Source: an uncultured Candidatus Melainabacteria bacterium
GTDB taxonomy: Bacteria; Cyanobacteriota; Vampirovibrionia; Gastranaerophilales; Gastranaerophilaceae
Length of the DNA stretch: 47,063 nucleotides
NCBI GenBank assembly: GCA_934757155.1
Contig: CAKVLI010000012.1
Span: 1-47,063 of the forward strand
Direction: 5' to 3'
Below, piece by piece: positions 16,396 to 24,812 of the stretch. Both the position numbers and the translations under genes were made by a program. Positions within the stretch are counted from its first letter, which is position 1. Each line of letters begins with the position of its first letter. The notes beneath the pieces were generated by a model, which worked only from the letters and a program-made list of their open reading frames with translations, was not told the origin of the DNA and did no database searches.

Positions 16396-18423
16396 GTGAA
16401 TAATGATACTTTTTTGATAGAGGATAGCGACTTAAGTTTTGCGAAGGATATTTGTAAATATATTGATGACCCTAATTTGAGGGAAAGGGCTGCTGCAAAT
16501 GCTATGGGAGCAAATATTGCAAAAAAATATTTTGAAGGTGCTTCTGTAGATACAGAAACCGGACTGCATAACGTTTCTCAAGTACTTGAAGATATAGAGA
16601 TTTCAGATATTTATGTGAACGGTTCTTACATCGGAGTAAGATTGTATTTTAATGAAAGCGAAATGTGTGTCCCTAAAAGCCACTTTGATAATGAAATTTT
16701 GCCTGTAGCATATATGTTCATAGAAATTAACTCTGAGCTCTCCGGCGGAACAGTTACCGGCTTTATCGTACCATCTCAAATCAATACTGAGGAATGTTAT
16801 AATGGCTATTATCCGGTAAATGAAGACGAGCTGGTATCATTCTATGATATAGAACCATTAATGATAAACGGCGAAACCGGAGATTTACCTGAGTACGTTA
16901 ATGCTCTTATATTCCGCTATCTTGATAACAAACTTGAAAACAAAGCTGCTTTTTACCAAACACTTATACACTCACAAGAAGGCAGACAAAGATTAATCAG
17001 AGCGGCTAAAGCTCAAAACACATTTAAATTCGTTTCTATTGCAGAACAAAGAGACAACACTAAGGAAAACACCTCTTTGGAACAACCTTTGGTTCAAGAA
17101 GACATCTCCTCCATAGAGCAAGATTCCACTCTCAATTTGGACATGGATAGCGATTTGAGCTCTACGTTAGAAGAATTTGGAGCAGAGGAAACACTGAAGG
17201 AGGATTTTCTTGCAGAAGACGGATTTGACACGCTAGAAGGAGAAGTGGGTTCATTGGAAGAGGTTGAACAGCTAACCCAAAGCAATACAATTACCGAAAA
17301 TGCAACTGACGCAGCTTCAGATTCTATAAAGTCTGATATTGGCAGCGAAGAAATTCCTGAAATTATAATTGAACAACCGGATATGAGTTATTCAACAACC
17401 ATTGAGGACACTCTATTAGCTGAATCAGAAGAATTAAATACGCCGCTTGAAATCGTTGATACCGATGTTAATGTACCGATGAATAATTCTATATCTAAGA
17501 ATATACCGACTGAAACATTAGAAATCGTTGACGATACCACCAACGATGTCGCCGATAATGTTGAAGAAATTGAAGTCGCGGAAGCCACAACAAACGAAAA
17601 CGAAAATTTCAACACAACTACAACTCCAAGCATTAATAATTTGGAAGCGGACAATATCAATAGTGAAGATGACTTGGAATCAATGCTAGATGCTTCAGAC
17701 AATGTTTCGAAACAAACTGAAGTTGAGAATTCGAACCCTCAGATAGATGAACTGTTTGACCACCAACAGCAAGCTGTTGACAGCGACGCGTCATATACTC
17801 CTAAAAAGCCCTTCGGTTTGCTTCCTGTTTTGGGCATTGTTGCAGTAATCGCCGCATCCGGATACTTTGGGTACAACAAATATATGCAGAACCAATCTAT
17901 GCCGTCTGACACAGTTCCTAAAACAGCTGCTGCGCTTCCTCAACCTAAGAACAACACTAAACCTGCAGATGATGCCATGCCTGTTGAAACGGTCGAAAAT
18001 GTTGATACAATCAAGTCCGAAGAAGGTAATTCTGTTTCAATTCCGGCAATTGAACAGAATCTTGATGCATCAATTCTTGTTTCAAATCTTTCTGTTTCTT
18101 GGGAAGTTCCTGCCGGATACGTAAGCAATAATACTGCAAAAAGATATTTCACAAAATTAGGTAAAGTTATTCAATTGAACTTAAAAACTGAGCTATTGTT
18201 ATTGAGCAAACCTCCAATAACAAACAGGATAGCAGTTGAATTGGAATTCAACAAAGCAACTCAAAAGTTTGATGTGAAAGGTTTAACAGCGTCAAGCGGA
18301 GAAAGAGTTGTTGACAACGTCATTACTCAGACCGTTAAAAATGCCTTGGATATGAACTTGAACATGAACACGAGTTCGTTTGGAAATATTCAGGGCAACC
18401 CTGTGTTAATAATCCGTTTATAA
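16396..18423 (+). CDS. membrane protein with DUF1822-like N-terminus and TonB-C-like end
   Basis: A 675-residue protein in four parts. Residues 1-165 form a compact domain (NGSYIGVRLYFNESEMCVP, GTVTGFIVP) that resembles the cyanobacterial DUF1822 family by eye. Residues about 215-470 are very rich in Glu, Asp, Thr, Ser and Asn and look disordered. A single membrane segment lies near 474-492 (LPVLGIVAVIAASGYFGY). The last 115 residues have a TonB-C-like pattern: AKRYFTKLGKVIQLNLK, LEFNKATQKF and TASSGERVVDNVI. This suggests an inside-out anchor with an outer C-terminal domain. Start is GTG with AGGGAG upstream. It is first of three genes spaced 16 and 7 nt apart. Confidence 0.8.
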   Translation: MNNDTFLIEDSDLSFAKDICKYIDDPNLRERAAANAMGANIAKKYFEGASVDTETGLHNVSQVLEDIEISDIYVNGSYIGVRLYFNESEMCVPKSHFDNEILPVAYMFIEINSELSGGTVTGFIVPSQINTEECYNGYYPVNEDELVSFYDIEPLMINGETGDLPEYVNALIFRYLDNKLENKAAFYQTLIHSQEGRQRLIRAAKAQNTFKFVSIAEQRDNTKENTSLEQPLVQEDISSIEQDSTLNLDMDSDLSSTLEEFGAEETLKEDFLAEDGFDTLEGEVGSLEEVEQLTQSNTITENATDAASDSIKSDIGSEEIPEIIIEQPDMSYSTTIEDTLLAESEELNTPLEIVDTDVNVPMNNSISKNIPTETLEIVDDTTNDVADNVEEIEVAEATTNENENFNTTTTPSINNLEADNINSEDDLESMLDASDNVSKQTEVENSNPQIDELFDHQQQAVDSDASYTPKKPFGLLPVLGIVAVIAASGYFGYNKYMQNQSMPSDTVPKTAAALPQPKNNTKPADDAMPVETVENVDTIKSEEGNSVSIPAIEQNLDASILVSNLSVSWEVPAGYVSNNTAKRYFTKLGKVIQLNLKTELLLLSKPPITNRIAVELEFNKATQKFDVKGLTASSGERVVDNVITQTVKNALDMNLNMNTSSFGNIQGNPVLIIRL

Positions 18424-18439
18424 GAGAAAAAGAGAGAAT

Positions 18440-19846
18440 ATGGAAAAGAAATATTACGATTTAATAGTTTCATTAATAAAAAACCACAAAAAATACCCTG
18501 GTTGTGAAGCAATTTTGGACGAAATAGCTGAAAATGTATACAACCACGCTAAAGTAGTCATTGGTACTATTGATAACGATGATGTAATTGAATCATACCT
18601 AAGTAAGGTGGTCTCTACCTCAATAATAACAGTACCTAAAAAGCTGAATATTAACACACGAACTTCGCACAGAGTTGCAATGCCGGAATTACGAGAACCG
18701 ACCCTTGCGGTGAAGAATGAAATTAAGATTGACGTTCCTCATCCTGAAAAAAACGAACTTCCGGAATTAGTAACAGAAGCTGAACTAGAGCCTCAAATTA
18801 AAAATGACACAGCAGATGAAGTATTTGACTCCTCTGTGCCAATTGAACAAGATGTATTTGAGGAATTAGAACAAGTTGATGTTTTAGACAATCTTCAAGA
18901 AGACCCGCTTGAAGCGGAAGTTGAAAGCGTTGAAGAAGAAGATGTTGAGACAACCACTCCTATACAAGAGCCTGAACTCAATGAACAGCTTGATAAGCCA
19001 AAAGTTGAAGAGACAGAGGAAATGCTTGATATAGAAGATTTTGCTGATATAGCAGAGCTTGACACAGAGGATGAACCTATTGAAGAAGCTCAACCTGAAT
19101 CATTAGCAGAAGAGATAACAGAACTTGATTTGGAGACCGAGCCCGTCATTGATGTTGAAGATGAAATTGAAGACGAAAGCACGACTCCTGCAGAGGTAAT
19201 GACTTCAGATGAGGAAAACGAAAACGAGTTAGAAACGCTAGCTACAACTGAAGATACAGAAGATATTGAACCTATTGAAAATTCTGAGAAATTAGATGTA
19301 AACAAAGATTTGGTCGACAAAATGATTAACAACGCAGAGTCGCCAATTGGAAATGACAACTCAGCTGACCACACAGAAGAGCTAACAGAAATAACAGAGC
19401 TTGCAGAAGCAGAACCTGCTGAATTGGTTGAAAACGAGTTACCAGCAAGTGATGAATTATTTACTATAGACGAAATAGCAGAAGAACCTTTATTAGAAGC
19501 ACCTTTGGATGAAGTTGAAACCCTAACTGAACTAGAGGAAGAGGAAACTGTATCTGAACCAATTATAGAATCAGAAGGGAATGATAATTCGAAAGAATTT
19601 ACGCCTCCAAAATATGACTGTTTTAATTTTGAACCTGAGATAGATGATACAAGTTATAATTCTGAAGATATCAACGACAGCCTTCAAGAGCTTGACACAA
19701 AGCATCCTGAATGGAATGTTTTAAAGATTTGCGAGTTAAAATATAAAGAAAATAAATCAGTAGAGGAAATTGCAGAGAGTCTCGGAATGGGAGTTGACGA
19801 AGTTTTGGATACACTTAGCGAGATTATCTTTGCAATAAAGGATTAA
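18440..19846 (+). CDS. very acidic protein with N-terminal helical domain and C-terminal HTH
   Basis: A 468-residue protein of no known family. Residues 1-72 form a helical domain ending in STSIITVPKKLN. Residues about 80-410 are extremely rich in Glu, Asp, Thr and Pro with almost no Lys, so long disorder is likely. The C-terminal 45 residues (ELKYKENKSVEEIAESLGM and then GVDEVLDTLSEI) look like a sigma-70 region 4 type helix-turn-helix. The acidic tract could mimic DNA or act as a flexible tether. No membrane segment is seen. It sits between the membrane protein and the NTPase and is surely co-transcribed. Confidence 0.78.
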   Translation: MEKKYYDLIVSLIKNHKKYPGCEAILDEIAENVYNHAKVVIGTIDNDDVIESYLSKVVSTSIITVPKKLNINTRTSHRVAMPELREPTLAVKNEIKIDVPHPEKNELPELVTEAELEPQIKNDTADEVFDSSVPIEQDVFEELEQVDVLDNLQEDPLEAEVESVEEEDVETTTPIQEPELNEQLDKPKVEETEEMLDIEDFADIAELDTEDEPIEEAQPESLAEEITELDLETEPVIDVEDEIEDESTTPAEVMTSDEENENELETLATTEDTEDIEPIENSEKLDVNKDLVDKMINNAESPIGNDNSADHTEELTEITELAEAEPAELVENELPASDELFTIDEIAEEPLLEAPLDEVETLTELEEEETVSEPIIESEGNDNSKEFTPPKYDCFNFEPEIDDTSYNSEDINDSLQELDTKHPEWNVLKICELKYKENKSVEEIAESLGMGVDEVLDTLSEIIFAIKD

Positions 19847-19853
19847 ATAGAGC

Positions 19854-22817
19854 ATGCAATGTCCCAAATGCAAAAAAGAAATTGAAGATAATTCATTAAA
19901 ATGCAGCTTTTGCAAGACAAAAGTCGGTTCTTTATGCAAAGATTGCGGGACATATAACCTCATTACAGCAACTGAATGTGCAGGCTGCGGAAAAGTTTTA
20001 CTAAGAATTTGCAGTGAGTGCGGAGCAGCAAACCTACCAAATGCGAAGGCATGCCGGAAGTGCGGAATAGAATTTGTATCAGCAGATGAGATAAAGAAAC
20101 CTGCTAAGGACAATCTACATCCCGAATATTATTCATCAATGAACTCTCAACAGAAGGTCAAGGCTAAATTACTTGAAGGCATAAAAGCCCCCGACAAAAA
20201 AATTATAACAGTATGCGGTGAGAGCGGTAGTGGAAAGAATCTGGTTCTAAGATACACTATAAATGAACTAAAGAACGCGAAATTGATTTGGTTAATGGGT
20301 ACTTGCTCGCAAATCAGCCAGCTTTCACCATTTGGGTATTTTCAAGATTTATTGTTGACGTTTTTCAATATTAACAACTTTTGCCCTGACACTCTTCAAT
20401 TAAAGAAAAACTCCATTAAATTTTTTAAACAAGATTTTCCGACATTAACCAGCCAAGAAATTTTGGATTTACTTAATTTCCTTTATCCGGAAAATCAAGA
20501 CAAGTACGAAAACATTTACTATAACAAAGCTAAGATGTTTTCTATAATGAAAAAAGTTATCCTGACTATCGTTGTGAAAATGAAGGTCATATTCATTATT
20601 GATAATTTTGAATACATTGACGGCAATTCTTTCGATTTCATAAAGGAACTCCTCAACGAAGACATCATCCTTGAAAGAAGTAAGTTTGTAATCCTTTCCG
20701 GCACCCCGAAACCTGGAATGGGAATGATTACCTCACCGAACTTAACATCTGATAATTACTTGGATTTGACAATTGCACCATTTACAGCGGGACAAGTTGA
20801 AACATTCCTAAAACAATATGCAAATATGAATTTCGGAAAGGACTTTATCAATTTCGCCGTAAAAGTTTCAAACGGAAATCCTTCAATAATAGAACAAATG
20901 GTGCTCTTGAACTCTGATATTCAGAGAAACAACCTTAAAAGAATCGCTTGCAACAACTTAGAATCAATTGTCGATTTGAGACTAAACATTTTGAGCCAAG
21001 AAGATATTCACGCATATAGAATGCTGATTGCAATGTCTGTTTTGGGTGAAAAATTCTATCCCGCAATGCTTGAGAATTTTGACAACAATCCGCCTCAAGA
21101 ATTTGAGAAAATTATTGAAAAACTTGTTAACGCAGGATTTATAACGCAATTAAACAACCTCGCGTTTGAATTCAAGAGCCATGACATTTGGAAAATAATT
21201 GTATCTACAGTTAAGAACGATGGCTGCTTTGAGGAGATTTTGAATATTCTGTATGAACTTCTTAGCATCTATAAACAGTCCTCAATTGCTCTGCTCGGAT
21301 ATATTCTGCAAAAATTGAGCAATAATGATAAAGCTTTTGAGATATGGACATTACTTATGAAGCATGCTTCCTATATAGGTGACATTGGTTTGTACATAAT
21401 CGTACAAAAGCATGCGCTAAAGCTTATTGAAAGTAAAACAAGTCCTTTCTATCAAAAGGTTAAGAAAAACATCTATACAAGAGTTGGGAAACTTCTTGAA
21501 CCGATTGATGCATCTGCAGCTTTTGAATATTTACAAAACGCGGTTATGCTTTTGGAAGACAATGAAGACTCTGAACATATAGAGCTTTTGGGGTATCTTG
21601 CTTCATGCTCTATGAAAAGCGGGAATTATTGGGGCGCAATAGAATGCATAGACGGAGTACTTAATAAACTTCCGGAGAATATGGATTTCAATAGGACTTT
21701 GGTTAAATCAAGACAAGTTACTCCGCTTTTGAGACTGGGAAATTACGGACAGCTTATAAACCTGACTGAAACAGAAATTCTCCCTGAACTAGAAAAAGTT
21801 TTAACCAGAGGAAAGGACACTCCGCAAATAAAAATCAAAGACCTTTTTGATATTTGGATTGGGGTATATTTTGATTTTGCTGAAGCTCTTGTGTTCCAAG
21901 GGGATAATAGAGCGTTCGAAGTTATTCAAAGCATCTATGACATTTTGGATAAGAATAAAACTACAGATGCAAGCATAATTTGCAGAACAAACCTCTTGCT
22001 TGCACTTGCAAACACTATAAAAGGTGAGATAAGCACGTCTAACAAGATTCTTGACGATATTCTTAACGAATATACTTTGGACAATATGGACAGCTTTATT
22101 ATTTCCCGCTGGAATTTTATAGACATCCTTAACAAATTCTTTGAAAAGAATTACAAAACTTTGTACAACGAACTCTTCAATGTCGCTGCATACGCAAATA
22201 ACGTTAACGATAATTTCACGAAAAACATTCTCAAAACGTTGCTTGCAAAAATGCTCAAAGAAAATAATCAGACTAAAAAGGCTCTGGAAATTCTTGAAGA
22301 ACAAGTTGCGTATTTTGCGAAAGAAAAAGTTGCTACTGGGGTTTTGCTCTGCTGGTATTTGATAGCAGAAATAAAACTAATTACCAAGGGTACACAATTT
22401 GCACTCGATATTGCAACTAAAGCGCTTGATATCGCACAAGGTCCAAGTATAAATAATTACTATTTTATAGCTTTGTTTAACAAGCTTATCGGAGAAATTT
22501 ATCTTGCAAAACAAGATTTTGACTCTTCAAAAGTTTACCTTGAAAAAGCTATCTTTATTGCAAAGCAGTTTGACTTGCAGTACGTGCTTGTCAAAACATA
22601 TTTGCAATGCGCTAGACTGTACCAAGAACTTGCCCTGCCAAAATCCAGTCTGCGCGGAACTTATATTAAACAAGCTCTAAAAATGTTCCAACTTGCGAAA
22701 AATGTTCCTATAGTTGCAGAACAGAGTGCATTACAAAAGAGTATCAAAGAAGAATTGAATGTGCTGACATCATTCTGTAAGCTTAACGGAATTGTACTAA
22801 AGAAGGACTCTAAATAG
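19854..22817 (+). CDS. triple zinc ribbon, P-loop NTPase and TPR protein
   Basis: A 987-residue protein. Residues 3-70 hold three zinc ribbons with identical CX2CX10CX2C spacing, starting at Cys3, Cys28 and Cys53, a strict 25-residue period. A P-loop follows at 122-129, GESGSGKN, with Asn in the place normally filled by Ser or Thr. A Walker B strand IFIIDNFEYID ends near 255. From about 390 to the end the chain is helical and TPR-like (WTLLMKHASYIGDIGLY, KALEILEEQVAYFAKEK, DSSKVYLEKAIFIAKQF). The order matches STAND-type regulators and AAA_16 proteins, which act as switches, but there is no DNA-binding or cyclase domain in this chain. The HTH in the gene before it may supply that part. This is inference. 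Confidence 0.82.
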   Translation: MQCPKCKKEIEDNSLKCSFCKTKVGSLCKDCGTYNLITATECAGCGKVLLRICSECGAANLPNAKACRKCGIEFVSADEIKKPAKDNLHPEYYSSMNSQQKVKAKLLEGIKAPDKKIITVCGESGSGKNLVLRYTINELKNAKLIWLMGTCSQISQLSPFGYFQDLLLTFFNINNFCPDTLQLKKNSIKFFKQDFPTLTSQEILDLLNFLYPENQDKYENIYYNKAKMFSIMKKVILTIVVKMKVIFIIDNFEYIDGNSFDFIKELLNEDIILERSKFVILSGTPKPGMGMITSPNLTSDNYLDLTIAPFTAGQVETFLKQYANMNFGKDFINFAVKVSNGNPSIIEQMVLLNSDIQRNNLKRIACNNLESIVDLRLNILSQEDIHAYRMLIAMSVLGEKFYPAMLENFDNNPPQEFEKIIEKLVNAGFITQLNNLAFEFKSHDIWKIIVSTVKNDGCFEEILNILYELLSIYKQSSIALLGYILQKLSNNDKAFEIWTLLMKHASYIGDIGLYIIVQKHALKLIESKTSPFYQKVKKNIYTRVGKLLEPIDASAAFEYLQNAVMLLEDNEDSEHIELLGYLASCSMKSGNYWGAIECIDGVLNKLPENMDFNRTLVKSRQVTPLLRLGNYGQLINLTETEILPELEKVLTRGKDTPQIKIKDLFDIWIGVYFDFAEALVFQGDNRAFEVIQSIYDILDKNKTTDASIICRTNLLLALANTIKGEISTSNKILDDILNEYTLDNMDSFIISRWNFIDILNKFFEKNYKTLYNELFNVAAYANNVNDNFTKNILKTLLAKMLKENNQTKKALEILEEQVAYFAKEKVATGVLLCWYLIAEIKLITKGTQFALDIATKALDIAQGPSINNYYFIALFNKLIGEIYLAKQDFDSSKVYLEKAIFIAKQFDLQYVLVKTYLQCARLYQELALPKSSLRGTYIKQALKMFQLAKNVPIVAEQSALQKSIKEELNVLTSFCKLNGIVLKKDSK

Positions 22818-22818
22818 A

Positions 22819-23385
22819 TTAAGCATAGTCATCAGGATTACCTGAATAGTCCTGAATAACTCCGGTTTCTTCCGGAGGCAAGTCTAATGCTTCGTAACCA
22901 TTGGTTGATTCTTTATAAGCGAGCGCACGTTTATTAAGTTCCTTCATAGCCATAGGTCCGCTCAAAACCTGAATAACATCACCATTTTTATCTAACAGTT
23001 TTAATCGCGGAATTTCAACCCCATTTGGAGTTTTGAATCCCATTAAAACCATTGAGCCATATTCACCAAAACCGTCTTTCATTTTGTAATACAAATCGGT
23101 ATCAATGCCCATACCGTCAAGACAATTCAAAGCAGCTTTGTTAGATTTTTCCTTCTCTGCCCAATCTTGAATTGTTTCCGTTTCCGAAAGAAGTTCCGTT
23201 AGTTGTTCCTTGGATGCATTAATCCCTTTGAAAAAAGGGTCCCCGCCACGTCCGACAATTGACGGCATGTTACCGCTTTGAGAATAACGAAAAGTTCTAT
23301 AATTTTCTTCAGCAATTACTTTCCTTTCACCTGAAGGCTGAGGAAGATTGCTACCACTTTTTTCTACAAAGAACTTGTCAGACAT
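22819..23385 (-). CDS. hypothetical protein, 188 residues
   Basis: I do not recognise this protein. It is soluble and of mixed charge, with a Gly/Pro-containing C-terminal half (KTPNGVEIPRLKLLDKNGD) that may form a small beta domain. Near residue 52 it has FFKGI, loosely like the lineage FKG motif. There is no signal peptide or membrane segment. An AAGGAG ribosome site lies 11 nt before the ATG. Its stop is one base from the stop of the opposite NTPase gene. Confidence 0.65.
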   Translation of the reverse strand: MSDKFFVEKSGSNLPQPSGERKVIAEENYRTFRYSQSGNMPSIVGRGGDPFFKGINASKEQLTELLSETETIQDWAEKEKSNKAALNCLDGMGIDTDLYYKMKDGFGEYGSMVLMGFKTPNGVEIPRLKLLDKNGDVIQVLSGPMAMKELNKRALAYKESTNGYEALDLPPEETGVIQDYSGNPDDYA

Positions 23386-23699
23386 GAAATTTGTAACTCC
23401 TTATACTTTGTATTACGGCACAAATCATAAATTCTTTAGGCATTTTAGTGGAATTGTTACAATTCTTAACAGGGGATAAAGGAACGGTTGTAAATATCAA
23501 TGGATTAATTAGAAGGTCCTTCTCAAAAGGAAGCAATGAAATAGGGACAAATGTATTTGGTGAGTAAGTGATGACTACCGGTTCGGCGTCTTTGTCGGCT
23601 TAGTAAAACCGACCTGCAAGCTGTATGCAACCCCCTTACACTTGCCCTGTCTTTAATTTGTTACCCATTCGCAGAAGGGATTTGTGTTATACTCTTATT
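23386..23699. other. 314-nt intergenic region, possible structured RNA
   Basis: No protein gene is visible. The region contains several pairings on the plus strand. ACAGGG near 23469 can pair with CCCTGT near 23645. GGTTG near 23486 can pair with CAACC near 23627. Local hairpins form at CCTT/AAGG (23518-23530), CCG/CGG with GAC/GTC (23573-23590) and GTCGG/CCGAC (23594-23613). The outer pair encloses about 180 nt. It is locally more GC-rich than its surroundings. TTGTTACAA at 23454-23462 lies on the left side. It could encode a small RNA or be a leader, but the recF promoter sits after it. Confidence 0.35.
23685..23693 (+). promoter_or_regulatory. extended -10 placing the start on the recF ATG
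   Basis: TGTTATACT is a perfect extended -10 (TG, one base, TATACT at 23688-23693). Counting six bases puts +1 at 23700, the A of the recF ATG. No good -35 is seen at normal spacing, which extended -10 promoters can do without. The AAGGGA at 23675 is too far from the ATG to serve as a ribosome site. Confidence 0.6.
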
Positions 23700-24812
23700 A
23701 TGAAACTATTGAGATTAGGGCTGAAAAATTACAGAAATTGCGAGAATGTAAGCATTGTTTTTGATAAACAAAAGACGCTTATTATCGGCAAAAACGCTCA
23801 AGGAAAAACAAATATCCTTGAAAGCATCTATCTCTTGTCCGATATAAAAAGTCCGAGAACCTCTACTCTCACTGATTTAATCCAATTCGGAAAAGAAAAC
23901 TTTGAAATCAACGCCTCAATTAAAAAAAATAATACTGATATAGAGTTGGATTTTGCGTACAACACAGAAAAAAAACGCGAATTTAAGATAAACAGAGTTA
24001 AATCAACCGCAAGAGATTTTAAACAAACAGTAAAAACAGTTCTTTTCTCCACCAAAGATTTATTACTTCTTAGAGGTGCTCCCCAAGATAGGCGCGATTG
24101 GCTCGACAGAGCAATTTCTCAAATCTATCCCGCCTACGACGAACGTTTATCAAAGTTTGAAAAAATACGTATTCAAAAAAATAACCTCCTAAAATCAGAA
24201 GTGATTGACGAAACTTTACTGGATATTTATAATGAGCAAATCGCTATCACAGGCGCAAACATAATCTTTTTAAGAAAGAAATTCCTGAAAGAAATCGAAA
24301 AAATAGCGTCTGCAAAACACAAAGTAATTAGCGATTCAGAAGATATCACTCTCGCATACACTTGTCCTGCAGAAAGCATTGAAGAGATTAGCGAATACTT
24401 GCGTGAAGAAATTAAAAATCGAAAATCAGAAGAATTTGGGCGCAGGCAGACATGCGTTGGTCCGCACCGTGACGATATAGAATTTAAAATCAACGGTATA
24501 GATGCAGTGAAATTCGCATCACAAGGACAACAGAGAACACTTATTTTGGCGCTAAAACTCGGAGAACTTGAAATTATCGAAGAGAAGACAGGATATTCTC
24601 CGCTGTTACTGTTGGATGATGTTTTGGCAGAATTAGATGAGACAAGGCAAAATTACCTCCTAAAATCAATAGAAACTGATGTTCAGACAATAATCACATC
24701 TGTAGACACGCTCCTTTTTGAAGAAGAGTTTCTGAAAGATGTTCAAATTTACTCCGTAGAAGCCGGTCAAATAAAACCTTACTCAGAAATATACGCTGCT
24801 TCAAACTTATAA
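23700..24812 (+). CDS. recF: DNA replication and repair protein RecF
   Basis: RecF is an ABC-type, SMC-like ATPase that helps load RecA at single-strand gaps with RecO and RecR. The 370-residue form starting at MKLLRLGLKNYRN fits the family exactly; longer upstream extension is not homologous. The P-loop is GKNAQGKT at residues 30-37. The signature and Walker B region reads SQGQQRT near 275 and LLLDDVLAELDETR near 303. It is an orphan here, since dnaA, dnaN and gyrB, the usual neighbours, are absent. The ATG has no ribosome site and appears leaderless. The 3' end overlaps the opposite gene by 34 nt. Confidence 0.95.
   Translation: MKLLRLGLKNYRNCENVSIVFDKQKTLIIGKNAQGKTNILESIYLLSDIKSPRTSTLTDLIQFGKENFEINASIKKNNTDIELDFAYNTEKKREFKINRVKSTARDFKQTVKTVLFSTKDLLLLRGAPQDRRDWLDRAISQIYPAYDERLSKFEKIRIQKNNLLKSEVIDETLLDIYNEQIAITGANIIFLRKKFLKEIEKIASAKHKVISDSEDITLAYTCPAESIEEISEYLREEIKNRKSEEFGRRQTCVGPHRDDIEFKINGIDAVKFASQGQQRTLILALKLGELEIIEEKTGYSPLLLLDDVLAELDETRQNYLLKSIETDVQTIITSVDTLLFEEEFLKDVQIYSVEAGQIKPYSEIYAASNL

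Noticed and set aside
18440..19846. Sigma factor, because of the C-terminal HTH
   Set aside because: There is no region 2 for -10 recognition; the rest is an acidic tract and an unrelated N-terminal domain.
23511..23545. SRP RNA, because of GGTCC followed by AAGGAAGCA
   Set aside because: The conserved GGAA-type tetraloop and the second side of the conserved internal loop are missing, and the local stem is different.
23466..23655. 6S RNA, because of length and an outer stem
   Set aside because: The pairs form separate hairpins rather than the long rod with a central bubble, and no conserved 6S sequence was recognised.
23625..23699. Longer recF start 25 codons upstream
   Set aside because: The extension does not match RecF, and an extended -10 lies within it.
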